A DNA stretch of 64,000 nucleotides from Mycobacterium sp. 852013-50091_SCH5140682 (lineage in GTDB: Bacteria; Actinomycetota; Actinomycetes; Mycobacteriales; Mycobacteriaceae). Under the pieces are notes generated by a model. The model was not told where the DNA came from and ran no database searches. It saw only the letters and a program-made list of their open reading frames with translations. The stretch lies in NCBI RefSeq assembly GCF_001665685.1, contig NZ_LZTB01000141.1, positions 1 through 64,000 of the forward strand, in the 5' to 3' direction. Made by a program: the position numbers and the translations under genes. Positions 26,156 to 33,186 of the stretch are shown one piece after another; position 1 is the first letter of the stretch; each line of letters starts with the position of its first letter.

Positions 26156-26662
26156 GTGAGCGCTGACGCCATCTCACTGGCCGAATTGCAGGACTTTGTC
26201 GGTAATTTCTGGTTTCACTACGACGAGGCGCACTACGGTGAGATGGCTGCCGCGTTCGCCGAGGACGCTGCGTACCTGAGTCGCAGCGATTCGGGTTCGT
26301 GCCCGTTCGAAGAGGCGCTGGCGGCCGACTTGTCCGGTGCGGCCGCGATCATCCCTTGGTTGACGGAGCACCGCCGGGCCAGCCCCTACCCGCTTCGTCA
26401 TCACGCGACGAACCTTCACATCACCGGCACCGAGGATGGTGTGACGTACGCGCGCTTCTACATCTTCGTCAATCAGGTCACCAATTTCGTTCCGTTCGCA
26501 GTGTCCAGCGGAGTCACTCACGTCGGCGTGCGTCGCGACATCAGCGCACCGAAAGGCCTGCAATTCACCAAGATGGAGGTCATTCTCGACGTCACCAATT
26601 CCGAGCCGCTGGCCGGCGCAGGCCTGCCCGGTGCTCCCGACGGCGCCGCGGCGAGCGCATGA
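26156..26662 (+). CDS. NTF2/SnoaL-like protein, possible steroid dehydratase or isomerase
   Basis: Protein of 168 residues with the cone-shaped NTF2-like pattern: an N-terminal helix (LAELQDFVGNFWFHYDEAHYGEM), FAEDAAYLSR, RHHATNLHITGTEDGVTYARFY and FTKMEVILDV at the end. The family includes ketosteroid isomerase and the bile acid 7-alpha-dehydratase BaiE. The Tyr, Asp and His residues are plausible for acid-base chemistry but I cannot assign them with certainty. GGGAG lies 7 nt before GTG 26156, fixing the start. Overlaps the SDR that follows by 4 bp. In a steroid island, removal of a hydroxyl as water or migration of a double bond is the most likely job. Confidence 0.72.
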   Translation: MSADAISLAELQDFVGNFWFHYDEAHYGEMAAAFAEDAAYLSRSDSGSCPFEEALAADLSGAAAIIPWLTEHRRASPYPLRHHATNLHITGTEDGVTYARFYIFVNQVTNFVPFAVSSGVTHVGVRRDISAPKGLQFTKMEVILDVTNSEPLAGAGLPGAPDGAAASA

Positions 26663-27543
26663 CGGTGACCTCCGCCCGCGAGTTGTTCGAAGGTGGCGTT
26701 GCCGTGATCACGGGCGCCGGAGCGGGAATCGGTGCCGGTTTGGCCCGATATGCCCACCGGCTTGGCATGACTACGGTCCTGGCCGACATCGACAAGGCCG
26801 CAGTCGAGTCACTGCGCGACGAACTCGACGACACTGGTGCCACCGCGGTCGCCGAACACTGTGATGTTCGCGATCCAGACGCGGTGGCGGCGCTGGCGGA
26901 ACACGTCTATCACGGTCGCGGCCCGGTCCGGCTTCTGGTGAACAATGCCGGAGTAGAGCAGTTCGGCTACCTGTGGGACACCCCGATCCCGAACTGGAAT
27001 CGGGTGATGGACGTCAACGTCAGCGGTGTGTTCCACGGTGTACGCGCCTTCCTGCCCAAGATGATGGCGCATGACTCCCCCACGTGGATTTGGAATCTCT
27101 CGTCGATCGGCGGGGTGGCGGCTGTGCCGTTGCAAGCGCCCTACATCATCAGCAAGCACGCCGTCCTGGCCCTCACCGAATGCCTGCGAATGGAAGTGGA
27201 GTTGTCTGGCCACGCTCACCGTATTCACGTCCACGCGGTGCTGCCGGGGGCCGTGAAATCCAACATTTTCGAGGCTGCAGGTGGCGTGGATGCCGGTGAG
27301 GCCAATGCCGATGTCGGTGCCGCCGAATCACAACGGGCAGCAATGCTGGACATCAAAGCCGAGGCCATGGACCCGCTCGCGGCAGCCCAAGTGATCTTCG
27401 ACCAATCCGCGCAAGGCCAGTTCTACCTGCTGACCCAACCCGAATACGTAGGCTCGGCAATGGCAGAACGTGCCCAGGTGCTCACCACGCAGGTGCCCCC
27501 GCAACTGCGCACTCAGCGCCGGTTCGACCCGGCCCGGCAGTGA
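26659..27543 (+). CDS. SDR family oxidoreductase
   Basis: Short-chain dehydrogenase of 294 residues: ITGAGAGIGAGLARYAHRLG, ADID, NNAGVEQFGYLW, DVNVSGVFHGVRAFLP, Ser in NLSSIGG and Tyr/Lys in PYIISKHAVLAL. The C-terminal third lacks the usual short loop and carries an Ala-rich stretch (GEANADVGAAESQRAA), as in a group of mycobacterial SDRs found in lipid and steroid clusters. ATG 26659 and the stop overlap both neighbours by 4 bp, so NTF2-like protein, SDR and HSL-type hydrolase form one unit. Substrate unknown. Confidence 0.85.
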   Translation: MTVTSARELFEGGVAVITGAGAGIGAGLARYAHRLGMTTVLADIDKAAVESLRDELDDTGATAVAEHCDVRDPDAVAALAEHVYHGRGPVRLLVNNAGVEQFGYLWDTPIPNWNRVMDVNVSGVFHGVRAFLPKMMAHDSPTWIWNLSSIGGVAAVPLQAPYIISKHAVLALTECLRMEVELSGHAHRIHVHAVLPGAVKSNIFEAAGGVDAGEANADVGAAESQRAAMLDIKAEAMDPLAAAQVIFDQSAQGQFYLLTQPEYVGSAMAERAQVLTTQVPPQLRTQRRFDPARQ

Positions 27544-28508
27544 TCATGCGGTCCGCACAGCAGGGCCCCGCGCTGGATCCCGATGCCGCAGCACGATACG
27601 CAGCGTTCGGACCCGTCAAACCGATCCGGCAACGCGGCCTCGACGCGGTCCGGGAAGCGCTCGAAACAGCACCGCTACCAACGGATATGCCACAGATGGC
27701 GGAGATCAGCGACATGACGGTTCCGGCATCCGCACGGCAGATACCCGTGCGCATATACCGGCCGGCGCGGACGTTCGATGACCCGGCACCGGTGGTGTTG
27801 CACTTCCACGGCGGCGGCCTGGTGATGGGCTCCAATCATTCGTTCGAACCACTGTCTCGCGGGCTCGCAGCAGCCAGCGGAGCGGTCGTGGTGGCGGTGG
27901 ATTACCGGCTTGCCCCGGAGAATCCGCCGCCAGCGCAATTCGACGACGCCTTCACCGCCACCGAATGGGTGGCATCGAACGCCGAATCGCTAGGTGTCGA
28001 CGCTGCGCGACTCGTGGTTGCCGGAGACAGCGCCGGCGGCGGACTTGCCGCGGCCGTGGCCCTGGCGGCGCGAGACCATCACGGTCCGGCGATCTTCGCC
28101 CAGGTTCTCCTCTACCCGGGCCTTGATCGGGACATGGGAGCCCCCTCGATCACCCGGATGACCGAAGCGCCCATGCTGTTGCACGAAGACATCGTCTACA
28201 TGCACGACCTGGCCGACCTCGGCGCCAACGCGCCCCACAGTCCGTACCGGGTACCGGCATACGCGACCGACTTACGAGGTCTTCCTCAAGCGATAGTGGT
28301 GACCGGGGAATGCGATCCGATCCGGGATTGGGGCGAACGCTACGCCGTGCGACTGCGCGATACCGGCGTCCAGACCACACTCACCCGCTATCCCGGCATC
28401 TATCACGGGTTCCTCATGCGGTACGAGGCGACCGCACGGGGTCGGCTGGCGTTGGCCGAAACTGGCGCGCTGCTGCGCGCGAAATTCGCCAATCCCCTTC
28501 CGTTCTGA
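27540..28508 (+). CDS. HSL-type alpha/beta hydrolase (esterase), second copy
   Basis: Hydrolase of 322 residues: FHGGGLVMGS oxyanion motif, AGDSAGGGLAAAVAL nucleophile, acid in TGECDPIRDWGE and base in YPGIYHGF. Same family as the protein at 12484. It could cleave a lactone or ester formed by a Baeyer-Villiger monooxygenase or remove an acyl group from the substrate. GTG 27540 overlaps the SDR stop; an ATG two codons later (27546) is equally possible. Last gene of its transcript; the next gene has its own ribosome site 120 nt further on. Confidence 0.87.
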   Translation: MIMRSAQQGPALDPDAAARYAAFGPVKPIRQRGLDAVREALETAPLPTDMPQMAEISDMTVPASARQIPVRIYRPARTFDDPAPVVLHFHGGGLVMGSNHSFEPLSRGLAAASGAVVVAVDYRLAPENPPPAQFDDAFTATEWVASNAESLGVDAARLVVAGDSAGGGLAAAVALAARDHHGPAIFAQVLLYPGLDRDMGAPSITRMTEAPMLLHEDIVYMHDLADLGANAPHSPYRVPAYATDLRGLPQAIVVTGECDPIRDWGERYAVRLRDTGVQTTLTRYPGIYHGFLMRYEATARGRLALAETGALLRAKFANPLPF

Positions 28509-28629
28509 GGACAGACCTACCGTCCCAATAGCCGGACAACCCGGGCCCGCACGACGGTGATTCGGCACACAATCGAACACACCAACGGCGTTTGTCAACG
28601 CCGCAACTGATAGGTAAGGAGTCCCTGTA

Positions 28630-29706
28630 ATGCTCACCGAAGAGCGGCGCCTGGAGTTGTCAGACATCCTCCGCCCCGCCGCGCCGCCCCGCGAAATCGA
28701 CAACGTCTACACCGACGATCAGCGGGATCGCCTGCTCGAAGTGGTTCGTAGGGACGCACCGTGGAGGCTCATCATCGCTCAGCACTTCGCCTCGCCCGAA
28801 GAGCTCATCGCGACCATGAGCGGCAGATTCCCCGAAGGTTTCACTCCCACTCTCGACCTGTTCCTGACCCCGACCTTCCGCGGCTTCCTGGCGAACTACG
28901 GCACCCTGCTCTATCCGGAACTGCACGATTGCTTCTACAACGCCGGATTCATCGAACAGGCCAAGTCGTACTGGCATGCCGAATATGCCAAGCCGCAGAT
29001 GATGCTGTTCAACATCAACGGACCATGCGCGAATCGCGATCCCGGACACCTCGATTCGCCCAGTTTCCGCGGTATCCGCTACGAGAACGCGCCCACTTGG
29101 CTGGTAAGCGTCATGGGCAAGTCCGGTTTGTTCCAGGACTACCTGATCAAGATGGCCCAGGTGATCACCTGGTTCTCCCTTGACGAGGGCAGTGGGTTCA
29201 CCTATTGGCCCGAGGGGCCGCTGAAGGCGCCCAAGCGCGTGCTGCCGCCGGTGTACAACCGCGGAGTAGTGGTGCAGAACGAGATGCTGGTGCATCGCGG
29301 TGAGGCCAACGGACCACTGGAACAACAGGTTCCGCCCGGACTAGGTTTCGACACGGTGTTCGCCGGTGATCCGTCGGACTACGACTACTGGGTGCTCAAG
29401 AACGGTGAAGATGTGATCGCCCGGCATCACACCGACGAGCTGCGCTTCCTGGTCCACTGGTCGGCGGAGGTCTTCGAGGACTACGACGAACTGAAGAAGA
29501 ACATGGACCACTCGGACGACCTGACCATCGACAAGGCCATCGACATGATGGTCGACGACCTCGGCAAGAAGGGCATCAAGCTCGACATCCCCAGTGCACC
29601 ACTGCATGACGCGGCCTTCATCGGTGCCCTGAACGCAGGCTATGACCTCGGTGGCCCGTCGATCTACCCTGACGAAGCACCGTTGAGCTCCTTCCAATTG
29701 GCCTGA
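28630..29706 (+). CDS. Unrecognised protein, weak resemblance to 2-oxoglutarate/Fe(II) oxygenases
   Basis: Protein of 358 residues that I cannot place firmly. It is acidic and rich in aromatic residues, with no signal peptide or membrane span. His140-Leu-Asp142 (GHLDSPSFRG) followed 80 residues later by His222 (MLVHRGEANGP) could be an HxD...H iron triad as in phytanoyl-CoA-type dioxygenases, but no convincing 2-oxoglutarate Arg is seen. The C-terminal part (VLKNGEDVIARHHTDELRFLVHWSAE) has more His residues. AAGGAG lies 8 nt before ATG 28630. It stands alone on its transcript and is followed by a strong terminator. A hydroxylase acting on the steroid is a hypothesis only. Confidence 0.7.
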   Translation: MLTEERRLELSDILRPAAPPREIDNVYTDDQRDRLLEVVRRDAPWRLIIAQHFASPEELIATMSGRFPEGFTPTLDLFLTPTFRGFLANYGTLLYPELHDCFYNAGFIEQAKSYWHAEYAKPQMMLFNINGPCANRDPGHLDSPSFRGIRYENAPTWLVSVMGKSGLFQDYLIKMAQVITWFSLDEGSGFTYWPEGPLKAPKRVLPPVYNRGVVVQNEMLVHRGEANGPLEQQVPPGLGFDTVFAGDPSDYDYWVLKNGEDVIARHHTDELRFLVHWSAEVFEDYDELKKNMDHSDDLTIDKAIDMMVDDLGKKGIKLDIPSAPLHDAAFIGALNAGYDLGGPSIYPDEAPLSSFQLA

Positions 29707-29719
29707 GCTCTCCACCCGA

Positions 29720-29762
29720 TGTGTGCTCCGGCGCCCCAATTTTGGGGTCGCCGGAGCACACA
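29720..29762. terminator. Strong bidirectional terminator hairpin
   Basis: Left arm 29720-29739 (TGTGTGCTCCGGCG then CCCCAA) and right arm 29742-29762 pair over 20 bp with one bulged T at 29748 and a TT loop. It lies between two convergent genes (stops at 29706 and 29801) and can end transcription from both sides. Confidence 0.85.
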
Positions 29763-29800
29763 ACGACTTCGGACAGGGTGAGCACGTCGGCGACTGCAGC

Positions 29801-30712
29801 TCAGGAAGTCGACGAGACCGGCATGATCGGGATCTTTTTCATGGCGCTTTCGCGGGGGTCTGGCGCTGCGGCTGCCGCGGCGTGATTTTCTTCTCCTCGG
29901 GTGTAGGTCCATACGCAGAAGGGCTCGCCTTGCGCGAACTTGAAATCCTTGGGCGGCAAGTTTATGGCCAGCTTGCATCCTGGGAAGAATGGCGCTGAAA
30001 TACGTTGCTCAAACGTGCAATTCATCCATGCCCGCGCCGGCGGATACAGGCCCTCGTCAAGGTAGCGTTGTAGAACTTCGCAACGGCGCATGTTCAGCAC
30101 AACGTGATCGGGGTTGTGAACGATGTACTCGCCGCCATAGCCCAAGGTGCCGTCGATACTCAGGCATGCCAGCTTCAGATAGTCCACCACGTGCACCGGT
30201 TCGATCTTGAGCACCTTGGCCAGCTTCGGGTACTGGTAATCGATGATCATCTGGTACATGTCCGGCAACGCCAGCCACACTTCCTCCTCGGGAATGACTT
30301 TCACCCATTGGTCGATGAAGTAGTTGTGGCCCTTGAGGTACTGATCCCAGTAGGTCGTTATGAGGCGGCGCAGAGCAGGTTTGGTCAGGTCGCCGGTTTG
30401 CACATCGAACGGGATGGCCTGGTATTGCGGGTTTTTCCAGTCCCACTCCGGCGGTGCGAGAAAGCGACTCATCGGCATCACCTGGCGCATTCCACCGCGC
30501 GACACCTCCGCGGCAATGTCGATCGCCGTAGCCAGCCCACACTTGGGGGCGTAAGTCTGGACGTGGGCGTAGGGCATGAACACCATGACGTCTTCGAATA
30601 CTCGGGCGAGTCGAGCGAGGAATTCCTGCGAGAAGTCCTCGATGTTACCCACCTTTCCCATGAAGTCGTGCTGGTAGTCGTCATAGTTGAGCTCGGTGTC
30701 GTCGCTGACCAT
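29801..30712 (-). CDS. Unrecognised cytoplasmic protein, Cys- and Trp-rich
   Basis: Protein of 303 residues with no signal peptide or membrane segment. It contains several spaced cysteines (KCGLAT, LACLSIDG, MRRCEVLQRYL, MNCTFEQR, FPGCKLAI, FCVWTY), HNPDHVVLNMRRCE and a helical aromatic centre (YWDQYLKGHNYFIDQWVKVIP). A remote tie to the L-2-amino-thiazoline-4-carboxylate hydrolase-like family crossed my mind from the Cys/His pattern but is not secure. The last 30 residues are Ala-rich and probably loose. GAGGA is about 10 nt before ATG 30712. It is divergent from a TetR gene with two palindromes between them, so it is probably that regulator's target. Confidence 0.65.
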   Translation of the reverse strand: MVSDDTELNYDDYQHDFMGKVGNIEDFSQEFLARLARVFEDVMVFMPYAHVQTYAPKCGLATAIDIAAEVSRGGMRQVMPMSRFLAPPEWDWKNPQYQAIPFDVQTGDLTKPALRRLITTYWDQYLKGHNYFIDQWVKVIPEEEVWLALPDMYQMIIDYQYPKLAKVLKIEPVHVVDYLKLACLSIDGTLGYGGEYIVHNPDHVVLNMRRCEVLQRYLDEGLYPPARAWMNCTFEQRISAPFFPGCKLAINLPPKDFKFAQGEPFCVWTYTRGEENHAAAAAAPDPRESAMKKIPIMPVSSTS

Positions 30713-30774
30713 CTGTTCCGTCCTCGGTTTGGGGCTGCCGTCAAGACTTTGGGTTCAAAGTCAACCGCGAAAGT

Positions 30775-30805
30775 GGCAGATTATGCCGATCCGGCAGAAT
30801 CTGCC
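30775..30805. promoter_or_regulatory. Tandem 13-bp palindromes, probable TetR operators
   Basis: GGCAGATTATGCC at 30775-30787 (one mismatched pair) and GGCAGAATCTGCC at 30793-30805 (perfect), centres 18 bp apart. Together the outer halves form an 11-bp perfect inverted repeat (30772-30782 and 30798-30808). They lie between the unrecognised gene (start 30712) and the TetR gene (start 30969). Confidence 0.65.
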
Positions 30806-30822
30806 ACTGTGTTGATGTTAGG

Positions 30823-30836
30823 CGGCGGTACCGCCG
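30823..30836. repeat. Perfect 14-bp palindrome CGGCGGTACCGCCG
   Basis: Perfect palindrome just right of the two probable TetR operators in the same divergent region. It may be a third protein site or a chance GC palindrome. Confidence 0.35.
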
Positions 30837-30968
30837 GAACGCAATACACAACGGAGAAATAGCTTCCCGCGACTCGCGATCACCGCTGGACGGACGGCCG
30901 CCGGCGTCTGCCGCATCGCTAATATGACTCGAAGACCATTCCCCCACCGGCCACGCAAGGAGCTTCAG

Positions 30969-31562
30969 GTGACCAGGCCGACGCTGGTTGAGCGACGATC
31001 CGAAGAGCTACGCCTGACGGTCGCCCGAGCGGCGCGCGATATCTTCCTCGCCGACGGAGACACGTCGGCGACCATCGAGCGGATTTGCGACACAGCAGGG
31101 ATCGCTGTGCGGACATTCCACCGACACTTCGCGGTCAAGGAAGACGTCGTCATGCCTCTGTTCCGGCTATACGGCAACCTCAGCGTCCAGGTTCTACGGG
31201 ACGCGGCGCCGGACAGCGACACCTGCGAGACGCTCGTCAGAGCCTTCAGCGCCGAGGTTTCCAAACGCGGTGAACTCGACATCGATCGCAGGTTCATGGC
31301 ACTGATGATCAATAATCCGCAATACCGCCTGCGATGGCTGGATTGGGGGCAGGACATGGTCGACCCCGTCACTGAATTCCTCGCCACCCGTGTCCATCTG
31401 GACGAGGATCCGTTTGCCCGTGCGGTGCCCGCGCATCTGGTGATCCAGATCAGCCGCCAGGCCTACATCCATTGGGCCGAAGGCGGCGACTTCGATCATC
31501 TGGAGTCGGCCTTGAGGGCTGGAATACACATAGTCATGCGCGCCTTGTCAAGGCTGCCGTAG
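30969..31562 (+). CDS. TetR family transcriptional regulator
   Basis: Protein of 197 residues. N-terminal helix-turn-helix: LTVARAARDIFLADGDTS, TIERICDTAGIAVRTFHRHF, AVKEDVV; then an all-helical ligand domain ending HIVMRALSRLP. AAGGAG lies 6 nt before GTG 30969; an ATG at 30924 in frame would add 15 residues and lacks a ribosome site. TetR proteins usually repress until a small molecule binds. The paired palindromes in the promoter shared with the divergent gene at 30712 are the expected operators. It may sense an intermediate of the pathway. Confidence 0.88.
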   Translation: MTRPTLVERRSEELRLTVARAARDIFLADGDTSATIERICDTAGIAVRTFHRHFAVKEDVVMPLFRLYGNLSVQVLRDAAPDSDTCETLVRAFSAEVSKRGELDIDRRFMALMINNPQYRLRWLDWGQDMVDPVTEFLATRVHLDEDPFARAVPAHLVIQISRQAYIHWAEGGDFDHLESALRAGIHIVMRALSRLP

Positions 31563-31890
31563 CGAAATTCGTTCGTCGAACCGGGAATGGTTACTTCGGC
31601 AGAGAATCAGAGTTCATCGAGGACAGGCAGCGAACCATTGCGTACCGCGGCCTCGATGGACATCCTCAGCTGCTGACACACCAGAAGGCCAGCGCCCCCC
31701 GTGTCCCCACATCCCCGAAGCCGGCGCGGCGAATAGCTGCTCGGTACTGTGCATTTCGATCGAGACGCGGCATTCCACTGCACGCTGGTCTGCTCCCAGC
31801 TGCTCTTTCGCACCAAAACGTGCGCCCCGCATGACAAACACGTGATCGGCGTCATGGGCGCGTCACGCAGCCGGTTGTCGGGGCGGACAC
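31563..31890. other. Gene-free stretch between TetR and kshA-like genes
   Basis: About 330 bp between the ends of two convergent genes. Open frames cross it on both strands but none has a recognisable family, a ribosome site and typical codon use together. On the minus strand a peptide ending LLVCQQLRMSIEAAVRNG (stop near 31607) looks protein-like and may be the tail of a decayed gene. I see no clear terminator. Confidence 0.4.
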
Positions 31891-33048
31891 TCATTGCGTC
31901 AAGCCCACCAATCTGGGAAGTCGATTGGCCGCAAGATTCTGTTCGACCTCCTTCATCCACGCCTCGCGCGGACGAGACGTGTCGATCTCGAATTCGAAGC
32001 GGTCCACCATATCTGGGGCTACATCTGCGGCATCGACGTAGAACTGCTCGTACCACCGACGCAGCTGATACACCGGACCATCCTCTTCGCACAGCAGCGG
32101 GTTGTCGATTCGCGCCTTTCGCCGCCAGATGGCCACGTCCTGCTCGAAGCCTATCTTGACGAAGTCCCCCAGGGCGATCGCCATCCGCATGGCTGCCTCT
32201 TCCGGCAGCGCCTCTGACTTCTCAACGGTGATTCCATATTGCAGCACAAAGGAATCCGCGTCGATGGGATAGTGGCAATTGAGCAGCACCGTGCGCTGAT
32301 CACCATGCTCGTAGTGATAGGTCAGATCATCGATCATGAACGACGGACCGTAATAAGATGCCACCGAGGTAGTGCCGAGAATCTTGGCGCCCTCGCCCGA
32401 ACCAAGATCTGGACGCGCCTCGCTCCTGTAGTACTGCGTGGCCACATAGCCTTCGAAGATGTTCTTGAACTCAGTCGGCAGCCCGCCGTGGATGTAGAAG
32501 AAGTGCGCCATATCGACGATGTTGTCGATGATCTCTCGACAATTGGTGTTGACCGTCGTGGTGTACCAATGCCAGTCAGTCCAGTTGTCACCGCCGACCC
32601 CTTCGATACGCGGAATGGTGACGTCGGCGGGTGGCGCCTTCTTCTCAGGATCGTTCCAGACGAACAACATTCCGTCCTGCTCCATCGTGGGCCATTTTGC
32701 AGTACGGGCCAGCTTGGGCACCCTACGGCTGTAGGGGATCTGCTTGCAGCGGCCGTCGCCGCCCCAGCGCCAGTCGTGGAAGGGGCAGGCGATCTCGTTG
32801 CCTTTGACCTCACCGTCGGACAGGTCGCCGCCCATGTGCCTGCAGTAGGCGTCAAGTGCGTTGATGTTGCCGTCTTCTCCGCGGAAGATCACCAGCTTGC
32901 CACCGAATGCGTTGATTGCGTGTGGTTTTCCGTCACCGAGATCGCGGGTCAAACCCAGGCAATGCCAGCCGCGCGCAAACCGCCCCGGGGCGGCATCGGC
33001 CTCGATCTGCCGAATGTCGCCTGCGCCGTCGGACTGCAACGAAGTCAT
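31891..33048 (-). CDS. kshA: 3-ketosteroid 9-alpha-hydroxylase oxygenase subunit, KshA-like
   Basis: Rieske non-haem iron oxygenase of 385 residues. The Rieske ligands are Cys69/His71 (YCRHMGGDLS) and Cys88/His91 (CPFHDWRWGGDG). The mononuclear iron region is NIVDMAHFFYIHGGLP, with Asp179, His182 and His187. Segments RFARGWHCLG, IDNPLLCEEDG and YQLRRWYEQFYVD are those of KshA. KshA with KshB hydroxylates C9 of 3-ketosteroids; together with KstD this breaks ring B. The likely reductase is at 6587. GAGGAT is about 9 nt before ATG 33048. Divergent from the KstD gene, with a shared operator between them. Confidence 0.93.
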   Translation of the reverse strand: MTSLQSDGAGDIRQIEADAAPGRFARGWHCLGLTRDLGDGKPHAINAFGGKLVIFRGEDGNINALDAYCRHMGGDLSDGEVKGNEIACPFHDWRWGGDGRCKQIPYSRRVPKLARTAKWPTMEQDGMLFVWNDPEKKAPPADVTIPRIEGVGGDNWTDWHWYTTTVNTNCREIIDNIVDMAHFFYIHGGLPTEFKNIFEGYVATQYYRSEARPDLGSGEGAKILGTTSVASYYGPSFMIDDLTYHYEHGDQRTVLLNCHYPIDADSFVLQYGITVEKSEALPEEAAMRMAIALGDFVKIGFEQDVAIWRRKARIDNPLLCEEDGPVYQLRRWYEQFYVDAADVAPDMVDRFEFEIDTSRPREAWMKEVEQNLAANRLPRLVGLTQ

Positions 33049-33131
33049 GCCGCCATCCTCTTCATCTGATCGCTTACCAAGGGACTAATCCTGTTGTAGC
33101 ACTGGCACCGTGGGCGAACGGACGCTGTGTT

Positions 33132-33143
33132 CCACTGACTGGG
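33132..33143. promoter_or_regulatory. Candidate operator, CCACTGACTGGG, between kshA and kstD
   Basis: Strong copy of the island motif, 43 nt before the GTG of the kstD-like gene and 83 nt before the kshA-like start, so it can control both key ring-opening enzymes. Confidence 0.6.
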
Positions 33144-33186
33144 CAGGCCAGACACAAAGACTCGACGCTCGTCTGAGAATCGGGCA

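Noticed and set aside
32572..32582. CCAGTCAGTCC inside the kshA-like gene
   Set aside because: Resembles the reverse complement of the island motif but lies in conserved coding sequence; treated as chance.
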